Positions 47,833 to 57,721 of a stretch of 64,000 nt of DNA are shown one piece after another. The DNA lies in assembly GCF_002858935.1 (NCBI RefSeq), contig NZ_PJRT01000033.1, positions 62,001 through 126,000 on the forward strand, written 5' to 3'. The DNA is from Pantoea endophytica. GTDB lineage: Bacteria; Pseudomonadota; Gammaproteobacteria; Enterobacterales; Enterobacteriaceae. Position 1 is the first letter of the stretch. Each line of letters begins with the position of its first letter. The notes under the pieces were generated by a model, which made no database searches, was not told the DNA's origin, and worked only from the letters and a program-made list of their open reading frames with translations. A program made the position numbers and the translations under genes.

Positions 47833-48804
47833 ATGTTACACAATAAAAAGCGCCTGATTTTCACCCTTACTGCTGCGGCAATTGGCGCGGCAAGCGCATT
47901 ACCCGCGCACTCCGCAGTTGTCGCTTCAATCAAACCTATCGGATTTATCGCAGCGGCTATCGCAGAGGGTATTACGCCGGTTGAAGTATTGCTGCCTGAT
48001 GGCGCCTCAGAGCATGATTATGCCTTGCGTCCCTCTGATGTAAAACGTATTAAAAACGCAGACTTAGTAGTATGGACAGGCCCAGAGATGGAAGCCTTTC
48101 TTACTAAGTCAGCGGCCGAATTACCCGCCAATAAAAACCTCGAAATTGCCGCATTGCCGGGCATAAAACCGCTATTGATTAGCGGCGATGATGAAGATGA
48201 GGAACATGAGCATGGTCACGATCACGATCATGACTCAGAAAATTCCGAAGACCAGGACGGGTCTCATGCGCATCACCACCACGGACAGTTTAATATGCAC
48301 CTGTGGATGTCCCCTGACATGGCCTTACAATCTGCGGTTGCAATCCATGGAAAATTATTGGAACTTATGCCGCAAAGCAAAGCCAAACTTGACGCTAATC
48401 TGCAGGAATTTAAGGCAGAATTAGCCGATGCAGACAAACACATCGGCGCGCAACTCGCGCCTGTGCGGAACAAGGGTTATTTCGTTTTTCACGATGCTTA
48501 CAGCTACTTTGAAAAACATTACGGTTTGTCACCTTTAGGTCATTTTACCGTCAATCCTGAAATCCAGCCGGGCGCCCAGCGTTTACATCAAATACGAACA
48601 CAGTTGGTTGAGCAGAAAGCCGTTTGCGTTTTCGCTGAACCACAATTCAGACCGGCCGTCATCGATGCCGTGTCCCGTGGAACTTCCGTACGTAAAGGCA
48701 CGTTAGATCCGTTGGGTATGGACATCAGCTTATCCAAAGACAGCTACGTGAAATTTCTTTCACAGCTGTCAAGCCAGTATGCGAGCTGCCTGAATGGAGC
48801 ATGA
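47833..48804 (+). CDS. znuA: ZnuA, periplasmic zinc-binding protein
   Basis: The 323-residue receptor of the zinc importer has a signal peptide (about residues 1-28, ending LPAHSA). Metal ligands follow in [11 protein letters not shown] and [10 protein letters not shown], and [13 protein letters not shown]. Between them lies a charged histidine-rich loop ([14 protein letters not shown] then HAHHHH), characteristic of ZnuA. It is divergent from znuCB and shares the Zur operator. mepM follows 13 bp later, as in E. coli. Confidence 0.96.
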   Translation: MLHNKKRLIFTLTAAAIGAASALPAHSAVVASIKPIGFIAAAIAEGITPVEVLLPDGASEHDYALRPSDVKRIKNADLVVWTGPEMEAFLTKSAAELPANKNLEIAALPGIKPLLISGDDEDEEHEHGHDHDHDSENSEDQDGSHAHHHHGQFNMHLWMSPDMALQSAVAIHGKLLELMPQSKAKLDANLQEFKAELADADKHIGAQLAPVRNKGYFVFHDAYSYFEKHYGLSPLGHFTVNPEIQPGAQRLHQIRTQLVEQKAVCVFAEPQFRPAVIDAVSRGTSVRKGTLDPLGMDISLSKDSYVKFLSQLSSQYASCLNGA

Positions 48805-48817
48805 GGAATAGGTAAAA

Positions 48818-50146
48818 GTGCAGCAGATAGCCCGCTCTGTCGCCCTCGCATTTAACAATTTGCCGCGCCCCCACCGCGTTATGCTGGGTTCATTAACCGT
48901 TGTCACGTTGGCCGTCGCAGTATGGCGGCCTTACGTTTACCATCCGCGTGATGTTGCCCCCATCGTGAAAACCATTGCGTTGGATAAAGATGAACTGCGC
49001 ACGCTGTTGCCCGAAGCCAGCGAGCCGATTGACCAGACAACGGAAGAACCGTCCGACGATATTCCTGCTGACGACATTGATAATGACGTTCCGGACAATC
49101 CCAACGTACATGAGTACACCGTCTCTTCAGGTGATACGCTGAGCAGCGCGTTAAATCAGTACGGTATTGAGATGGGCGATATCAACGCATTAGTCAGTAG
49201 CGATAAAGATCTGCGTAACATGCGCGTTGGTCAGCAACTGAGCTGGACGCTGGATGCTGATGGACAACTGCAAACCTTCAGCTGGGAAATCGATCGTCGT
49301 GAAACCCGTACTTATCAGCGCGCCGACAACGGCAGCTTTAAGATGCAGCAGGAGCTGCAAAAGGGTGAGTGGCAAAACAACGTACTGAAAGGTGAAGTGC
49401 GCGGCAGTTTTGCTGCCAGTGCCCAGCGTGCAGGCTTGACCAGCGCAGAAACCAGTAACGTCATCAAAGCGATGCAGTGGCAGATGGATTTCCGCAAACT
49501 ACGCGCCGGTGATGACTTCAGTGTGCTAATGTCACGTGAAATGCTCGATGGCAAAAGTGCCCAAAGCCAATTGCTTGGCGTGCGTTTGCGCACCGGCGGT
49601 AAAGACTATTACGCGTTCCGTGCGGAAGACGGCAAGTTCTACGATCGCAACGCGTCTGGTTTAGCGCGTGGCTTTATGCGTTTCCCTACGGTTAAGCAGT
49701 ATCGTGTCTCTTCCAACTTCAATCCGCGTCGCCTTAATCCGGTAACCGGCCGCATTGCACCGCATAAAGGTGTCGATTTCGCGCTGCCTATTGGTACGCC
49801 TGTGTTAGCCGTGGGCGATGGTGAAGTGGTGATGGCGAAAAACGGTGGTGCTGCCGGGAATTACGTGGCAATTCGTCATGGTCGTCAGTACATGACGCGT
49901 TATATGCACCTGAGTAAAGCGTTGGTGAAACCGGGGCAAAAAGTGAAACGCGGCGATCGTATTGCGTTGTCGGGTAACACCGGACGTTCAACCGGTCCGC
50001 ATCTGCATTATGAAGTATGGATCAACAATCAGGCGGTGAATCCATTGACGGCAAAACTGCCGCGCATGGAGGGTCTGACGGGTAAAGATCGCAGCACTTA
50101 CATGGCGCAAGTCAAAACCTGGTTGCCGCAGTTGACGCTGAAATAG
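48818..50146 (+). CDS. mepM: MepM, murein DD-endopeptidase
   Basis: The 442-residue protein cleaves D-Ala-mDap crosslinks to make room for new peptidoglycan. It has an N-terminal signal anchor (RVMLGSLTVVTLAVAVW), a LysM domain at about residues 98-143 (YTVSSGDTLSSALNQYGI) and a C-terminal M23 zinc peptidase with HKGVDFALPIGTPV and GPHLHYEVW. The start is GTG 48818 with GAGGAATAGG upstream. It follows znuA closely, the conserved enterobacterial pair. Confidence 0.95.
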   Translation: MQQIARSVALAFNNLPRPHRVMLGSLTVVTLAVAVWRPYVYHPRDVAPIVKTIALDKDELRTLLPEASEPIDQTTEEPSDDIPADDIDNDVPDNPNVHEYTVSSGDTLSSALNQYGIEMGDINALVSSDKDLRNMRVGQQLSWTLDADGQLQTFSWEIDRRETRTYQRADNGSFKMQQELQKGEWQNNVLKGEVRGSFAASAQRAGLTSAETSNVIKAMQWQMDFRKLRAGDDFSVLMSREMLDGKSAQSQLLGVRLRTGGKDYYAFRAEDGKFYDRNASGLARGFMRFPTVKQYRVSSNFNPRRLNPVTGRIAPHKGVDFALPIGTPVLAVGDGEVVMAKNGGAAGNYVAIRHGRQYMTRYMHLSKALVKPGQKVKRGDRIALSGNTGRSTGPHLHYEVWINNQAVNPLTAKLPRMEGLTGKDRSTYMAQVKTWLPQLTLK

Positions 50147-50170
50147 CGCATAATTGCGCGTAACACTTTA

Positions 50171-50198
50171 AAACCGACGGATTCTTCGTCGGTTTTTT
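50171..50198 (+). terminator. mepM terminator
   Basis: AAACCGACG (50171-50179) pairs with CGTCGGTTT (50187-50195) around a 7-base loop, with T residues to 50198. Confidence 0.93.
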
Positions 50199-50272
50199 GC
50201 TATCTGGCGCATGAAGATTGCAAAATTAACCACCGTCACTATTATTGACCGGTCATTGTCAGAGGCGAGTGC

Positions 50273-51250
50273 ATGGAAACCCGAAAGAAAAATAACAGCG
50301 AGTTTATTCCCGTTTTTCAACGTTCTTTTTTAAAGCCGAAATACTGGGGAAGTTGGTTGGCGGTTGGCGCGCTGGCCGGCATGGCATTGCTTCCCGCTAA
50401 AGTGCGCGATCCGATTCTGGGCGGGTTGGGCAAGTTCGCCGGTAAGCTGGCGAAAAGTGCGCGCCGCCGTGCGCTGATCAATCTCTATTATTGCCTGCCG
50501 GAATTGAGTGAAGCGCAGCGCGAAGAGATTGCTGATCGTATGTTTGCCACCGCACCGCAGGCGATGGCGATGATGGCCGAATTAGGCATGCGTAATCCTG
50601 AGCATGTGCGCAAGCGTGTTGACTGGCACGGCCGGGAAATCATTGAGCAACTGCAGGCCAATAAAGAAAACGTCATTTTCCTGGTGCCGCATGGCTGGGG
50701 CGTGGATATTCCAGCGATGCTGCTGGCGTCTGAAGGCCAGATGATGGCGGCGATGTTCCACAATCAAAGCGATCCGTTAATGGATTATCTGTGGAATACC
50801 GTGCGACGCCGTTTTGGTGGCCGTATGCATGCGCGAAATGACGGCATTAAGCCGTTTATCGCGTCGGTGCGTCAGGGTTATTACGGCTATTATCTGCCGG
50901 ACCAGGATCACGGTCCGGAACACAGCGAATTTGTGGATTTCTTTGCTACTTACAAAGCCACATTGCCTGCAGTGGGCCGCCTGATGAAAGTATGCCGCGC
51001 ACGCGTTGTGCCGCTGTTCCCGGTGTACAACAGTGAAACCCATCGTCTGGAAATCTATGTGCGTCCGCCAATGGATGACCTGCTGGATGCCGATGACAAT
51101 ACGCTTGCTCGTCGCATGAATGAAGAAGTTGAAGTGTTCGTGCGACCGCATCCAGAACAGTACACCTGGATTCTGAAGCTGCTGAAAACGCGTAAGGAAG
51201 GGGATATCGAACCTTATGCGCGCAAAGATCTTTATCCTCGTAGGAAATAA
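50273..51250 (+). CDS. lpxM: LpxM, Kdo2-lipid A myristoyltransferase
   Basis: The 325-residue inner-membrane acyltransferase adds the last secondary acyl chain to lipid A. It has an N-terminal membrane segment ([21 protein letters not shown]) and the HX4D catalytic motif in [12 protein letters not shown], then [13 protein letters not shown]. It follows mepM, as in E. coli. A short hairpin with T residues lies just after the stop. Confidence 0.96.
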   Translation: METRKKNNSEFIPVFQRSFLKPKYWGSWLAVGALAGMALLPAKVRDPILGGLGKFAGKLAKSARRRALINLYYCLPELSEAQREEIADRMFATAPQAMAMMAELGMRNPEHVRKRVDWHGREIIEQLQANKENVIFLVPHGWGVDIPAMLLASEGQMMAAMFHNQSDPLMDYLWNTVRRRFGGRMHARNDGIKPFIASVRQGYYGYYLPDQDHGPEHSEFVDFFATYKATLPAVGRLMKVCRARVVPLFPVYNSETHRLEIYVRPPMDDLLDADDNTLARRMNEEVEVFVRPHPEQYTWILKLLKTRKEGDIEPYARKDLYPRRK

Positions 51251-51254
51251 ACAT

Positions 51255-51273
51255 GGGGCCGTCTGGCCCCTTT
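51255..51273. terminator. Hairpin between convergent lpxM and mdfA
   Basis: GGGGCC-GTCT-GGCCCC followed by TTT ends lpxM transcription; it lies in the 24-bp gap between the two convergent stops. The stem is short (6 bp). Confidence 0.6.
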
Positions 51274-51274
51274 A

Positions 51275-52510
51275 TCATTCTATTGCCGCCACGTGACTGC
51301 GACGTTTACGTTCGCGCAGGAACAGGGTCACAAGACCAAACCACAGCACGCCAGCGGCGAAGTTAATCCCGCTAAACCACGGTGTGCCGCCGCTGAAGTA
51401 GCCACTTTTCGCCAGCTCAATGCCTACCGCTAAGGTCAGAATACTGATCATCCCGAGCATCGCCGCCACGCTGCCTTTACCTTCGTTGCTGGAGTAAAGC
51501 GTCAAACGGTAAAGACCGGCATTCACCATGCCTGCGCCGAAAGCGTACAAGCTTAACCCGGCGGTCAGCAGCAGATAGGTGTGACTATCGAGCAAATTAG
51601 CCAGCAGCGAAATACTCAAACCAATCAGAATCGGCCAGGCGGCAAATTTCACCGGCTGCTCAATCGGCACGCGTCCAGCCAGTTTGCCGAGCGTGATGTT
51701 GCCGGCAATCATCGCCAGAAACACCGGCAACTGCAGCAGCGCATACTGCATGCGTGACAATCCTTCATCGTGCATCAGAATCACTGGCGACAGCGCTACC
51801 CACGTCAGGATCGGAATAAACACCAAACCAATGGCAAAAGATCCGTACATCACCTGACGATCGCGCGCCAAACGCGCATAGCCGCGCGCCAGCGTTGGCA
51901 GGGCGATAGAGTGACTGCGATCGCCAGCGGTTTCCGGCATGACGCGCCACAGCAGGGCAAACGCAATCACGCTGCAGATGGCAAACAGCCAGAACATGCT
52001 GCGCCACTCGCCAACGGTGAGCCACGCGGCTCCGGCCAGCGGACCAGCGAGCGGTGCCAACAGCGCGACGTTGGCCATCAGCGCCATCATGCGTACTGCC
52101 AGCGCTTCGTCAAAGGCTTCCTGCACCGCTGCGTAGCTGACGGCGCCAATAAAGCACAGGCTAATACCTTGCACAAAGCGCAGCGCGACAAACTCCTCAA
52201 TGCTGCTCACCCACGTTGTCAGAATACAGGCGGCGGCAAAGAACAGGATGCCAAACAGCAGCACCGGCCGGCGGCCATATTTGTCAGAGAGCGGACCGAG
52301 CAGCCATTGCAGCACTACGCCGCCCATCAGATACGCGGTCAGCGAGGTCGAAACCCATTCCGGGCCGACGCTAAATTCAGACGTCACCAGCAGCATGCCG
52401 GGCTGAATCATGTCATGCGCGATATAGGTGGCGAACTCAAACAGTACCAGCGCGAGCGGGAACAGCAGCACGCGCCCGGTGAGTTGAGTAATAGGTTGAT
52501 AGCGGGCCAT
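51275..52510 (-). CDS. mdfA: MdfA-type MFS multidrug transporter
   Basis: The 411-residue, 12-span MFS antiporter closely resembles MdfA (Cmr): FEFATYIAHDMIQPGMLLV in the first span carries the membrane acidic residues that bind drugs and protons, and the next loop reads GPLSDKYGRRPVLL. GISLCFIGAVSYAAVQEAF and GPLAGAAW also match. MdfA exchanges chloramphenicol, cationic dyes and Na+/K+ for protons. In this window it sits between lpxM and pykA, not its E. coli location, so it may be a paralog. Confidence 0.85.
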   Translation of the reverse strand: MARYQPITQLTGRVLLFPLALVLFEFATYIAHDMIQPGMLLVTSEFSVGPEWVSTSLTAYLMGGVVLQWLLGPLSDKYGRRPVLLFGILFFAAACILTTWVSSIEEFVALRFVQGISLCFIGAVSYAAVQEAFDEALAVRMMALMANVALLAPLAGPLAGAAWLTVGEWRSMFWLFAICSVIAFALLWRVMPETAGDRSHSIALPTLARGYARLARDRQVMYGSFAIGLVFIPILTWVALSPVILMHDEGLSRMQYALLQLPVFLAMIAGNITLGKLAGRVPIEQPVKFAAWPILIGLSISLLANLLDSHTYLLLTAGLSLYAFGAGMVNAGLYRLTLYSSNEGKGSVAAMLGMISILTLAVGIELAKSGYFSGGTPWFSGINFAAGVLWFGLVTLFLRERKRRSHVAAIE

Positions 52511-52534
52511 CTGGCCTCCTTGTCAAAAAAATAA

Positions 52535-52561
52535 AAACGCGACTGCCAGGCAGTCGCGTTT
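52535..52561 (-). terminator. pykA terminator
   Basis: A perfect 12-bp stem (52535-52546 with 52550-52561, 3-base loop) is followed on the minus strand by a T-rich tract (TTTTTATTTTTTT, 52525-52537). It ends the pykA message and lies before the mdfA start. Confidence 0.93.
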
Positions 52562-52596
52562 GTCCATGTTGTTACAGCCGCTGTGGGTGGTGCGTA

Positions 52597-54039
52597 TTAG
52601 TCTACGCGCAGTACACGGCTGGTATTGGTGGTGCCGGTGGTCGACATCACGTCGCCTTGGGTGACAATCACCAGGTCGCCTGAAACCAGGAAACCTTTTT
52701 CGCGCAGCAAATTCACTGCATCGTGCGCGGCAGCAACACCATCGTTGTTGCTGTCGAAGAACACTGGCGTAACACCACGGTACAGCGCCGTCAGGTTCAG
52801 CGTACGTTCGTGACGTGACATGGCGAAGATCGGCAAACCGGACGTGATACGTGAGGTCATCAGCGCGGTACGGCCCGATTCGGTCATGGTGATGATCGCT
52901 GAAACCCCTTGCAGATGGTTGGCAGCATACATCGCCGACATGGCAATCGCTTCTTCGACGTTATCGAACTGTACTTCCAGGCGGTGCTTAGAAACGTTAA
53001 CGCTCGGGATTTTCTCTGCGCCGAGGCACACTTTCGCCATCGCTGAGACGGTTTCAGCCGGATACTGGCCAGCAGCGGTTTCCGCCGACAGCATCACCGC
53101 ATCGGTACCATCCAGCACGGCGTTCGCCACGTCCATGACTTCGGCACGCGTTGGCATTGGATTGGTAATCATCGACTCCATCATCTGCGTGGCGGTGATG
53201 ATGGTGCGGTTCAGCTGGCGCGCACGACGGATCAACGCTTTCTGAATACCCACCAGCTCAGGATCGCCAATCTCCACACCCAAATCGCCACGCGCAACCA
53301 TCACTACATCAGAGGCAAGGATGATGTCATCCATCGCTTCCTGTGAGGCAACGGCTTCAGCACGTTCCACTTTCGCCACCAGTTTGGCGTCGCAGCCAGC
53401 GTCGCGCGCCAGACGGCGGGCATAATTCATATCTTCGCCGTTACGCGGGAAGGAGACCGCCAGATAATCCACGCCGATTTTCGCGGCGGTAACGATATCA
53501 ACTTTGTCTTTCTCGGTCAGCGCATCGGCAGAGAGACCGCCGCCGAGTTTGTTGATGCCTTTATTGTTGGAGAGCGGGCCGCCGACGGTGACTTCGGTGA
53601 ATACTTTTACGCCCTGAACTTCCAGCACTTTCAGCTGCACGCGACCGTCGTCCAGCAGCAGGATATCGCCGGGCACCACATCTTCTGGCAGGCCTTTATA
53701 GTCGATACCGACTTTTTCTTTATCGCCTTCGCCTTTGGTTAAATCAGCATCCAGCAGGAAACGATCGCCGACGTTGAGGAACACTTTGCCTTCTTTGAAG
53801 GTCGATACGCGAATTTTTGGGCCTTGCAGGTCGCCCAGGATCGCTACGTGACGACCCAGTTTCGCCGCGATTTCACGGACTTTATTGGCGCGCTGCTGAT
53901 GATCTTCCGGTGTGCCGTGGGAGAAGTTGAGTCGTACAACGTTAGCACCCGCCGCGATGATTTTTTCGAGGTTGTTGTCGCGATCGGTGGCTGGACCGAG
54001 GGTTGTAACGATCTTGGTTCTTCTGAGACGTCTGGACAT
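52597..54039 (-). CDS. pykA: PykA, pyruvate kinase II
   Basis: The 480-residue enzyme makes ATP and pyruvate from phosphoenolpyruvate. The catalytic motif [12 protein letters not shown], the N-terminus [20 protein letters not shown] and the C-terminal effector domain match E. coli PykA almost residue for residue and in length. I used ATG 54039 ([11 protein letters not shown]) with GGAGTCC upstream instead of the in-frame ATG at 54057. It lies 107 bp from hexR on the same strand; HexR is known to control this gene in related bacteria, but I do not see a clear box here. Confidence 0.97.
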   Translation of the reverse strand: MSRRLRRTKIVTTLGPATDRDNNLEKIIAAGANVVRLNFSHGTPEDHQQRANKVREIAAKLGRHVAILGDLQGPKIRVSTFKEGKVFLNVGDRFLLDADLTKGEGDKEKVGIDYKGLPEDVVPGDILLLDDGRVQLKVLEVQGVKVFTEVTVGGPLSNNKGINKLGGGLSADALTEKDKVDIVTAAKIGVDYLAVSFPRNGEDMNYARRLARDAGCDAKLVAKVERAEAVASQEAMDDIILASDVVMVARGDLGVEIGDPELVGIQKALIRRARQLNRTIITATQMMESMITNPMPTRAEVMDVANAVLDGTDAVMLSAETAAGQYPAETVSAMAKVCLGAEKIPSVNVSKHRLEVQFDNVEEAIAMSAMYAANHLQGVSAIITMTESGRTALMTSRITSGLPIFAMSRHERTLNLTALYRGVTPVFFDSNNDGVAAAHDAVNLLREKGFLVSGDLVIVTQGDVMSTTGTTNTSRVLRVD

Positions 54040-54146
54040 GAAGGACTCCGTTAGCAAAGTATCGTGTCGCTCTCAAGTGACACGTAGTGTTCATCTATTC
54101 TATATGATCGATGGGCTGTGATTCGACTCACATTGTGAATGTGATG

Positions 54147-55001
54147 TTAATTATTTTCCTGCGCCTGTTTCTCCAGGCGTGAATCTTTCAGCGCTTCTTT
54201 CACCCGTTTCAAATTTTCACGGAAAGCAGCGCCGCGCTCAAGGGTAAACCCTGTCGCCAGAACATCAATCACGGTTAATTGTGCGAGGCGGGAAACCATT
54301 GGCAGGTAGATATCGGTATCTTCGGGTACGTCGAGCGTCAAAGCCAGCGTGGCTTCCGCCGCCAGCGGGGAACCCGGAGAAGTGATAGCCAGCACAGTGG
54401 AAGCGTTTACACGCGCCAGGCGAGCCAGTTCTACCATATTTTTGGTGCGACCAGTATGTGAGATGAGAACAAACACATCGTTTGGACCACTATTTATGCA
54501 ACTCATGCGCTGGATCACAATATCCTCTGACCAGATGACCGGCAGATTAAATCGCAAAAATTTATTGGTGGCGTCATGTGCCACCACGGCGGAGGCACCA
54601 AGGCCGAAAAAGGCAATTTTATGCGCCTTTGACAGCGCCTGAACCGCCTGACGAATCACCTGAGAATCGAGTTGCTGGCGGACGCGGCTGAGGCCCGCTA
54701 ACGCGGAATCAAAAATTTTGTGGCTATAGCTTTCCACACTGTCATTTTCTTCCACATCGCGACTCACCCAGTTCGGGCTTTTGACCAGGCTCTGCGCGAG
54801 CTGCAATTTGAAGTCAGGGAAGCCGCGCGTGCCCATACGATGGCAGAAGCGATTCACCGTCGGTTCGCTGACGTCAGCGGCGCGTGCCAGCGTGGCGATG
54901 CTGGAGTGCATCGCCTGTTGCGGCGCGGCAAGAATCTGCTCTGCGACTTTACGTTCTGATTTGCTTAACGCATCGAGTTGCGCCTGAATCTGTTCCAGCA
55001 T
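54147..55001 (-). CDS. hexR: HexR, repressor of central carbon genes
   Basis: The 284-residue RpiR-family regulator has an N-terminal HTH (SIATLARAADVSEPTVNRFC) and a C-terminal SIS sugar-phosphate domain (FGLGASAVVAHDATNKFLRF) that senses 2-keto-3-deoxy-6-phosphogluconate. HexR represses zwf and other glucose-phosphate genes; its operator is visible just before zwf. It is divergent from zwf, the standard enterobacterial order. Confidence 0.96.
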   Translation of the reverse strand: MLEQIQAQLDALSKSERKVAEQILAAPQQAMHSSIATLARAADVSEPTVNRFCHRMGTRGFPDFKLQLAQSLVKSPNWVSRDVEENDSVESYSHKIFDSALAGLSRVRQQLDSQVIRQAVQALSKAHKIAFFGLGASAVVAHDATNKFLRFNLPVIWSEDIVIQRMSCINSGPNDVFVLISHTGRTKNMVELARLARVNASTVLAITSPGSPLAAEATLALTLDVPEDTDIYLPMVSRLAQLTVIDVLATGFTLERGAAFRENLKRVKEALKDSRLEKQAQENN

Positions 55002-55373
55002 GGTTTAACCTAATGAGCGTCAATCACTTTTCCGCGTTCATCAATCAATGAAATCGCTGCCAATTCACAAGAATATACCGTGTAATAGCCCCTCGCACGC
55101 AGCGGAGGACAAATGTAAACGCGAATTTTTTGCGATACTTTGATCGCTGACGTGTTTTGCCACGACAAATATCGAAACAGAAAATGTGCTCAAATGGCAC
55201 GCTACAACACACTTAACACCTTTATTACGTTCACAGTTAACGCCAGCAAAACACTGCGTTCGGGTTGTCCTAAACCCGCTAAAAACGTACATTGTGCTGT
55301 AAGAAAATTACAATAAGGACCTGGCGTGATGAGAACGCTCAAGCCGGGTATATCCTGCAACGAGGAGAGGAAA
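55002..55373. other. Divergent hexR-zwf regulatory region
   Basis: The 372-bp gap holds the zwf promoter (TTGTCC at 55265-55270, 17-bp spacer, TACATT at 55288-55293) and a HexR operator over the expected start. A weak marbox-like GGCACGCTACAACAC begins near 55197 but matches too poorly to claim. I see no gene. Confidence 0.7.
55298..55312 (+). promoter_or_regulatory. HexR operator at the zwf promoter
   Basis: TGTAAGAAAATTACA is a nearly perfect HexR box (consensus TGTAATTAAATTACA type). It overlaps the predicted transcription start of zwf, where a bound repressor blocks the polymerase. Confidence 0.85.
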
Positions 55374-56849
55374 ATGGCGGTTACACAAACAGCCCAGGCA
55401 TGCGATCTGGTAATTTTCGGTGCCAAAGGCGATCTCGCGCGCCGTAAACTGTTGCCATCACTGTATCAGCTGGAAAAAGCCGGTCAGATTCATGAAACCA
55501 CTCGCATTATTGGCGTGGGTCGCGCGGATTGGGATAAAGCCGCGTATACCAAAGTGGTACGTGAAGCGCTGGAAACCTTCATGAAAGAGAAGATCGATGA
55601 AGCGCTGTGGGATACCCTCAGCAGCCGTCTCGACTTCTGTAACCTCGACGTAAATGACACCTCGCATTTCACCAAACTGGGCAAAATGCTTGACCAGAAA
55701 AACCGCGTCACCATTAACTACTTCGCCATGCCGCCAAGCACCTTTGGCGCGATTTGCGACGGTCTGGGCGCCGCCAAGCTGAACGCCAAACCGGCACGCG
55801 TAGTAATGGAAAAGCCGCTCGGCACCTCATTGGAAACCTCACAAGAGATCAATGACAGCGTCGGCAAATACTTCGAAGAAGGCCAGGTTTTCCGTATTGA
55901 CCACTATCTCGGTAAAGAGACGGTGCTCAACCTGCTGGCGCTGCGTTTTGCCAACTCCATCTTCGTCAACAACTGGGATAATCGCACTATCGATCACGTG
56001 CAGATCACCGTGGCAGAAGAGGTGGGCATCGAAGGCCGTTGGGGTTACTTCGACAAAGCCGGCCAGATGCGTGACATGATTCAGAACCACCTGTTGCAGA
56101 TCCTCACCATGATTGCCATGTCGCCGCCGTCCGATCTGAGCGCGGATGCGATTCGTGATGAAAAAGTGAAAGTGCTGCGCTCACTGCGTCGTATTGATCA
56201 AACCAACGTGCGCGAGAAAACCGTACGCGGTCAGTACACCGCCGGCTTTGTGCAGGGCAAGAAAGTGCCTGGTTATCTGGAAGAAGAGGGCGCTAACAAG
56301 CAGAGCGCCACGGAAAGCTTTGTTGCTATTCGCGTGGATATCGATAACTGGCGTTGGGCTGGCGTGCCGTTCTATCTGCGTACCGGCAAGCGCTTGCCAA
56401 CCAAATGCTCTGAAGTGGTGGTGTACTTCAAGAATCCTGAGATGAACCTGTTTAAGGATTCGTACGCTGAACTGCCGCAGAACAAGCTGACCATTCGTCT
56501 GCAGCCGGACGAAGGCGTGGATATCGAAATCCTGAACAAAGTGCCCGGACTCGACCACAAGCATAAACTGCAGACCACCAAGCTGGATCTGAGCTATTCC
56601 GAAACCTTCAACCAGTCGCATCTGGCCGATGCTTACGAGCGTCTGCTGCTGGAAACCATGCGCGGTATTCAGGCGCTGTTTGTGCGTCGTGATGAAGTTG
56701 AAGCAGCGTGGGGCTGGGTGGATTCGATCATTGATGCCTGGAGCGCCGATGCCGAAGCGCCGAAGCCGTATCAGGCGGGAACATGGGGACCGGTTGCCTC
56801 TGTCGCGATGATAACTCGCGATGGCCGTTCCTGGAACGAGTTCGAATAG
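55374..56849 (+). CDS. zwf: Glucose-6-phosphate 1-dehydrogenase
   Basis: The 491-residue enzyme oxidises glucose 6-phosphate to 6-phosphogluconolactone and makes NADPH. The NADP-binding [20 protein letters not shown], the substrate motif [11 protein letters not shown] and the C-terminus [14 protein letters not shown] are as in E. coli Zwf, as is the length. Start ATG 55374 has GAGGAGAGGA upstream. A terminator follows, then eda; the edd gene that lies between them in E. coli is missing. Confidence 0.98.
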   Translation: MAVTQTAQACDLVIFGAKGDLARRKLLPSLYQLEKAGQIHETTRIIGVGRADWDKAAYTKVVREALETFMKEKIDEALWDTLSSRLDFCNLDVNDTSHFTKLGKMLDQKNRVTINYFAMPPSTFGAICDGLGAAKLNAKPARVVMEKPLGTSLETSQEINDSVGKYFEEGQVFRIDHYLGKETVLNLLALRFANSIFVNNWDNRTIDHVQITVAEEVGIEGRWGYFDKAGQMRDMIQNHLLQILTMIAMSPPSDLSADAIRDEKVKVLRSLRRIDQTNVREKTVRGQYTAGFVQGKKVPGYLEEEGANKQSATESFVAIRVDIDNWRWAGVPFYLRTGKRLPTKCSEVVVYFKNPEMNLFKDSYAELPQNKLTIRLQPDEGVDIEILNKVPGLDHKHKLQTTKLDLSYSETFNQSHLADAYERLLLETMRGIQALFVRRDEVEAAWGWVDSIIDAWSADAEAPKPYQAGTWGPVASVAMITRDGRSWNEFE

Positions 56850-56862
56850 AAACCTCGTGTTG

Positions 56863-56888
56863 AGCCCGCCAAATGTGCGGGCTTTTTT
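56863..56888 (+). terminator. zwf terminator
   Basis: AGCCCGC (56863-56869) pairs with GCGGGCT (56877-56883), followed by six T residues. It separates zwf from eda, implying that eda has its own promoter in the remaining ~150 bp. Confidence 0.9.
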
Positions 56889-57036
56889 ACGTCCAGAATT
56901 CATTTTTCTGAAAAGTGAACCAGAGTTTCAAAAAATTCTGATATCCGATGGACGCCGCTCCAGACGATCTTGTATGGTAGAGCCCAATTATTGACAGCGT
57001 GGCTAAACGCCGGGCTGATGCAACTAAGGAAACGTG

Positions 57037-57678
57037 ATGAAGAACTGGAAAACAAGTGCTGAACAGATCCTGAAAACTGGCCCGGTCGTGCCGGTCATTG
57101 TGGTGAACAAGCTGGAACACGCGGTGCCGATGGCGAAAGCGCTGGTGGCTGGCGGTGTGCGAGTGCTGGAAGTGACGCTGCGTACCCCGGTGGCGATGGA
57201 CGCGCTGCGTGCAATGATTAAAGAAGTACCGGAAGCGATTGTCGGTGCGGGCACGGTGATCAACACCCAGCAACTGAAAGAAGTCACTGACGCCGGTGCG
57301 CAGTTTGTCATCAGCCCAGGATTGACGGAATCGCTGCTGAAAGCCGCGGTTGAAGGTCCGGTGCCATTGATTCCAGGTATCAGCACGGTTTCAGAACTGA
57401 TGACCGGCATGGATTACGGCCTGCGTGAGTTCAAATTCTTCCCGGCGGAAGCCAATGGTGGCGTGAAAGCATTATCCGCGATTGGCGGTCCGTTCCCGCA
57501 GGTGCGTTTCTGTCCAACCGGCGGCATCTCGCCAGCCAACTATCAGGATTATCTGGCGCTGAAAAGCGTGCTGTGCATTGGCGGTTCGTGGCTGGTACCG
57601 AATGATGCGTTGGAAAGCGGTGACTGGGATCGTATTACGCGTCTGGCGCGTGAAGCGGTTGAAGGCGCTCGCGCATAA
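57037..57678 (+). CDS. eda: KDPG/KHG aldolase
   Basis: The 213-residue class I aldolase splits 2-keto-3-deoxy-6-phosphogluconate to pyruvate and glyceraldehyde 3-phosphate, and also acts on 4-hydroxy-2-oxoglutarate. The Schiff-base lysine is in [13 protein letters not shown], and the glutamate in [12 protein letters not shown] 57037 has AAGGA upstream; the preceding GTG at 57034 is not needed. With no edd beside it, its substrate probably comes from uronate or other sugar-acid routes. Confidence 0.96.
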   Translation: MKNWKTSAEQILKTGPVVPVIVVNKLEHAVPMAKALVAGGVRVLEVTLRTPVAMDALRAMIKEVPEAIVGAGTVINTQQLKEVTDAGAQFVISPGLTESLLKAAVEGPVPLIPGISTVSELMTGMDYGLREFKFFPAEANGGVKALSAIGGPFPQVRFCPTGGISPANYQDYLALKSVLCIGGSWLVPNDALESGDWDRITRLAREAVEGARA

Positions 57679-57689
57679 GTTCATGAATC

Positions 57690-57709
57690 GGTCGCCATTG
57701 ATGGCGACC
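57690..57709. terminator. Hairpin between convergent eda and purT
   Basis: GGTCGCCAT (57690-57698) pairs perfectly with ATGGCGACC (57701-57709). There is no T tract on either strand, so it is a weak or factor-assisted stop shared by both genes. Confidence 0.45.
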
Positions 57710-57721
57710 ACTTAGTCTTAC

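Noticed and set aside
55194..55215. Mar/Sox/Rob box upstream of zwf
   Set aside because: GGCACGCTACAACAC keeps only part of the consensus and lies about 95 bp upstream of the predicted start; the match is too weak.
56918..56938. KdgR operator upstream of eda
   Set aside because: TGAACCAGAGTTTCA is palindromic at its ends, but the spacing between GAA and TTC is one base short of the KdgR consensus, so I do not claim it.
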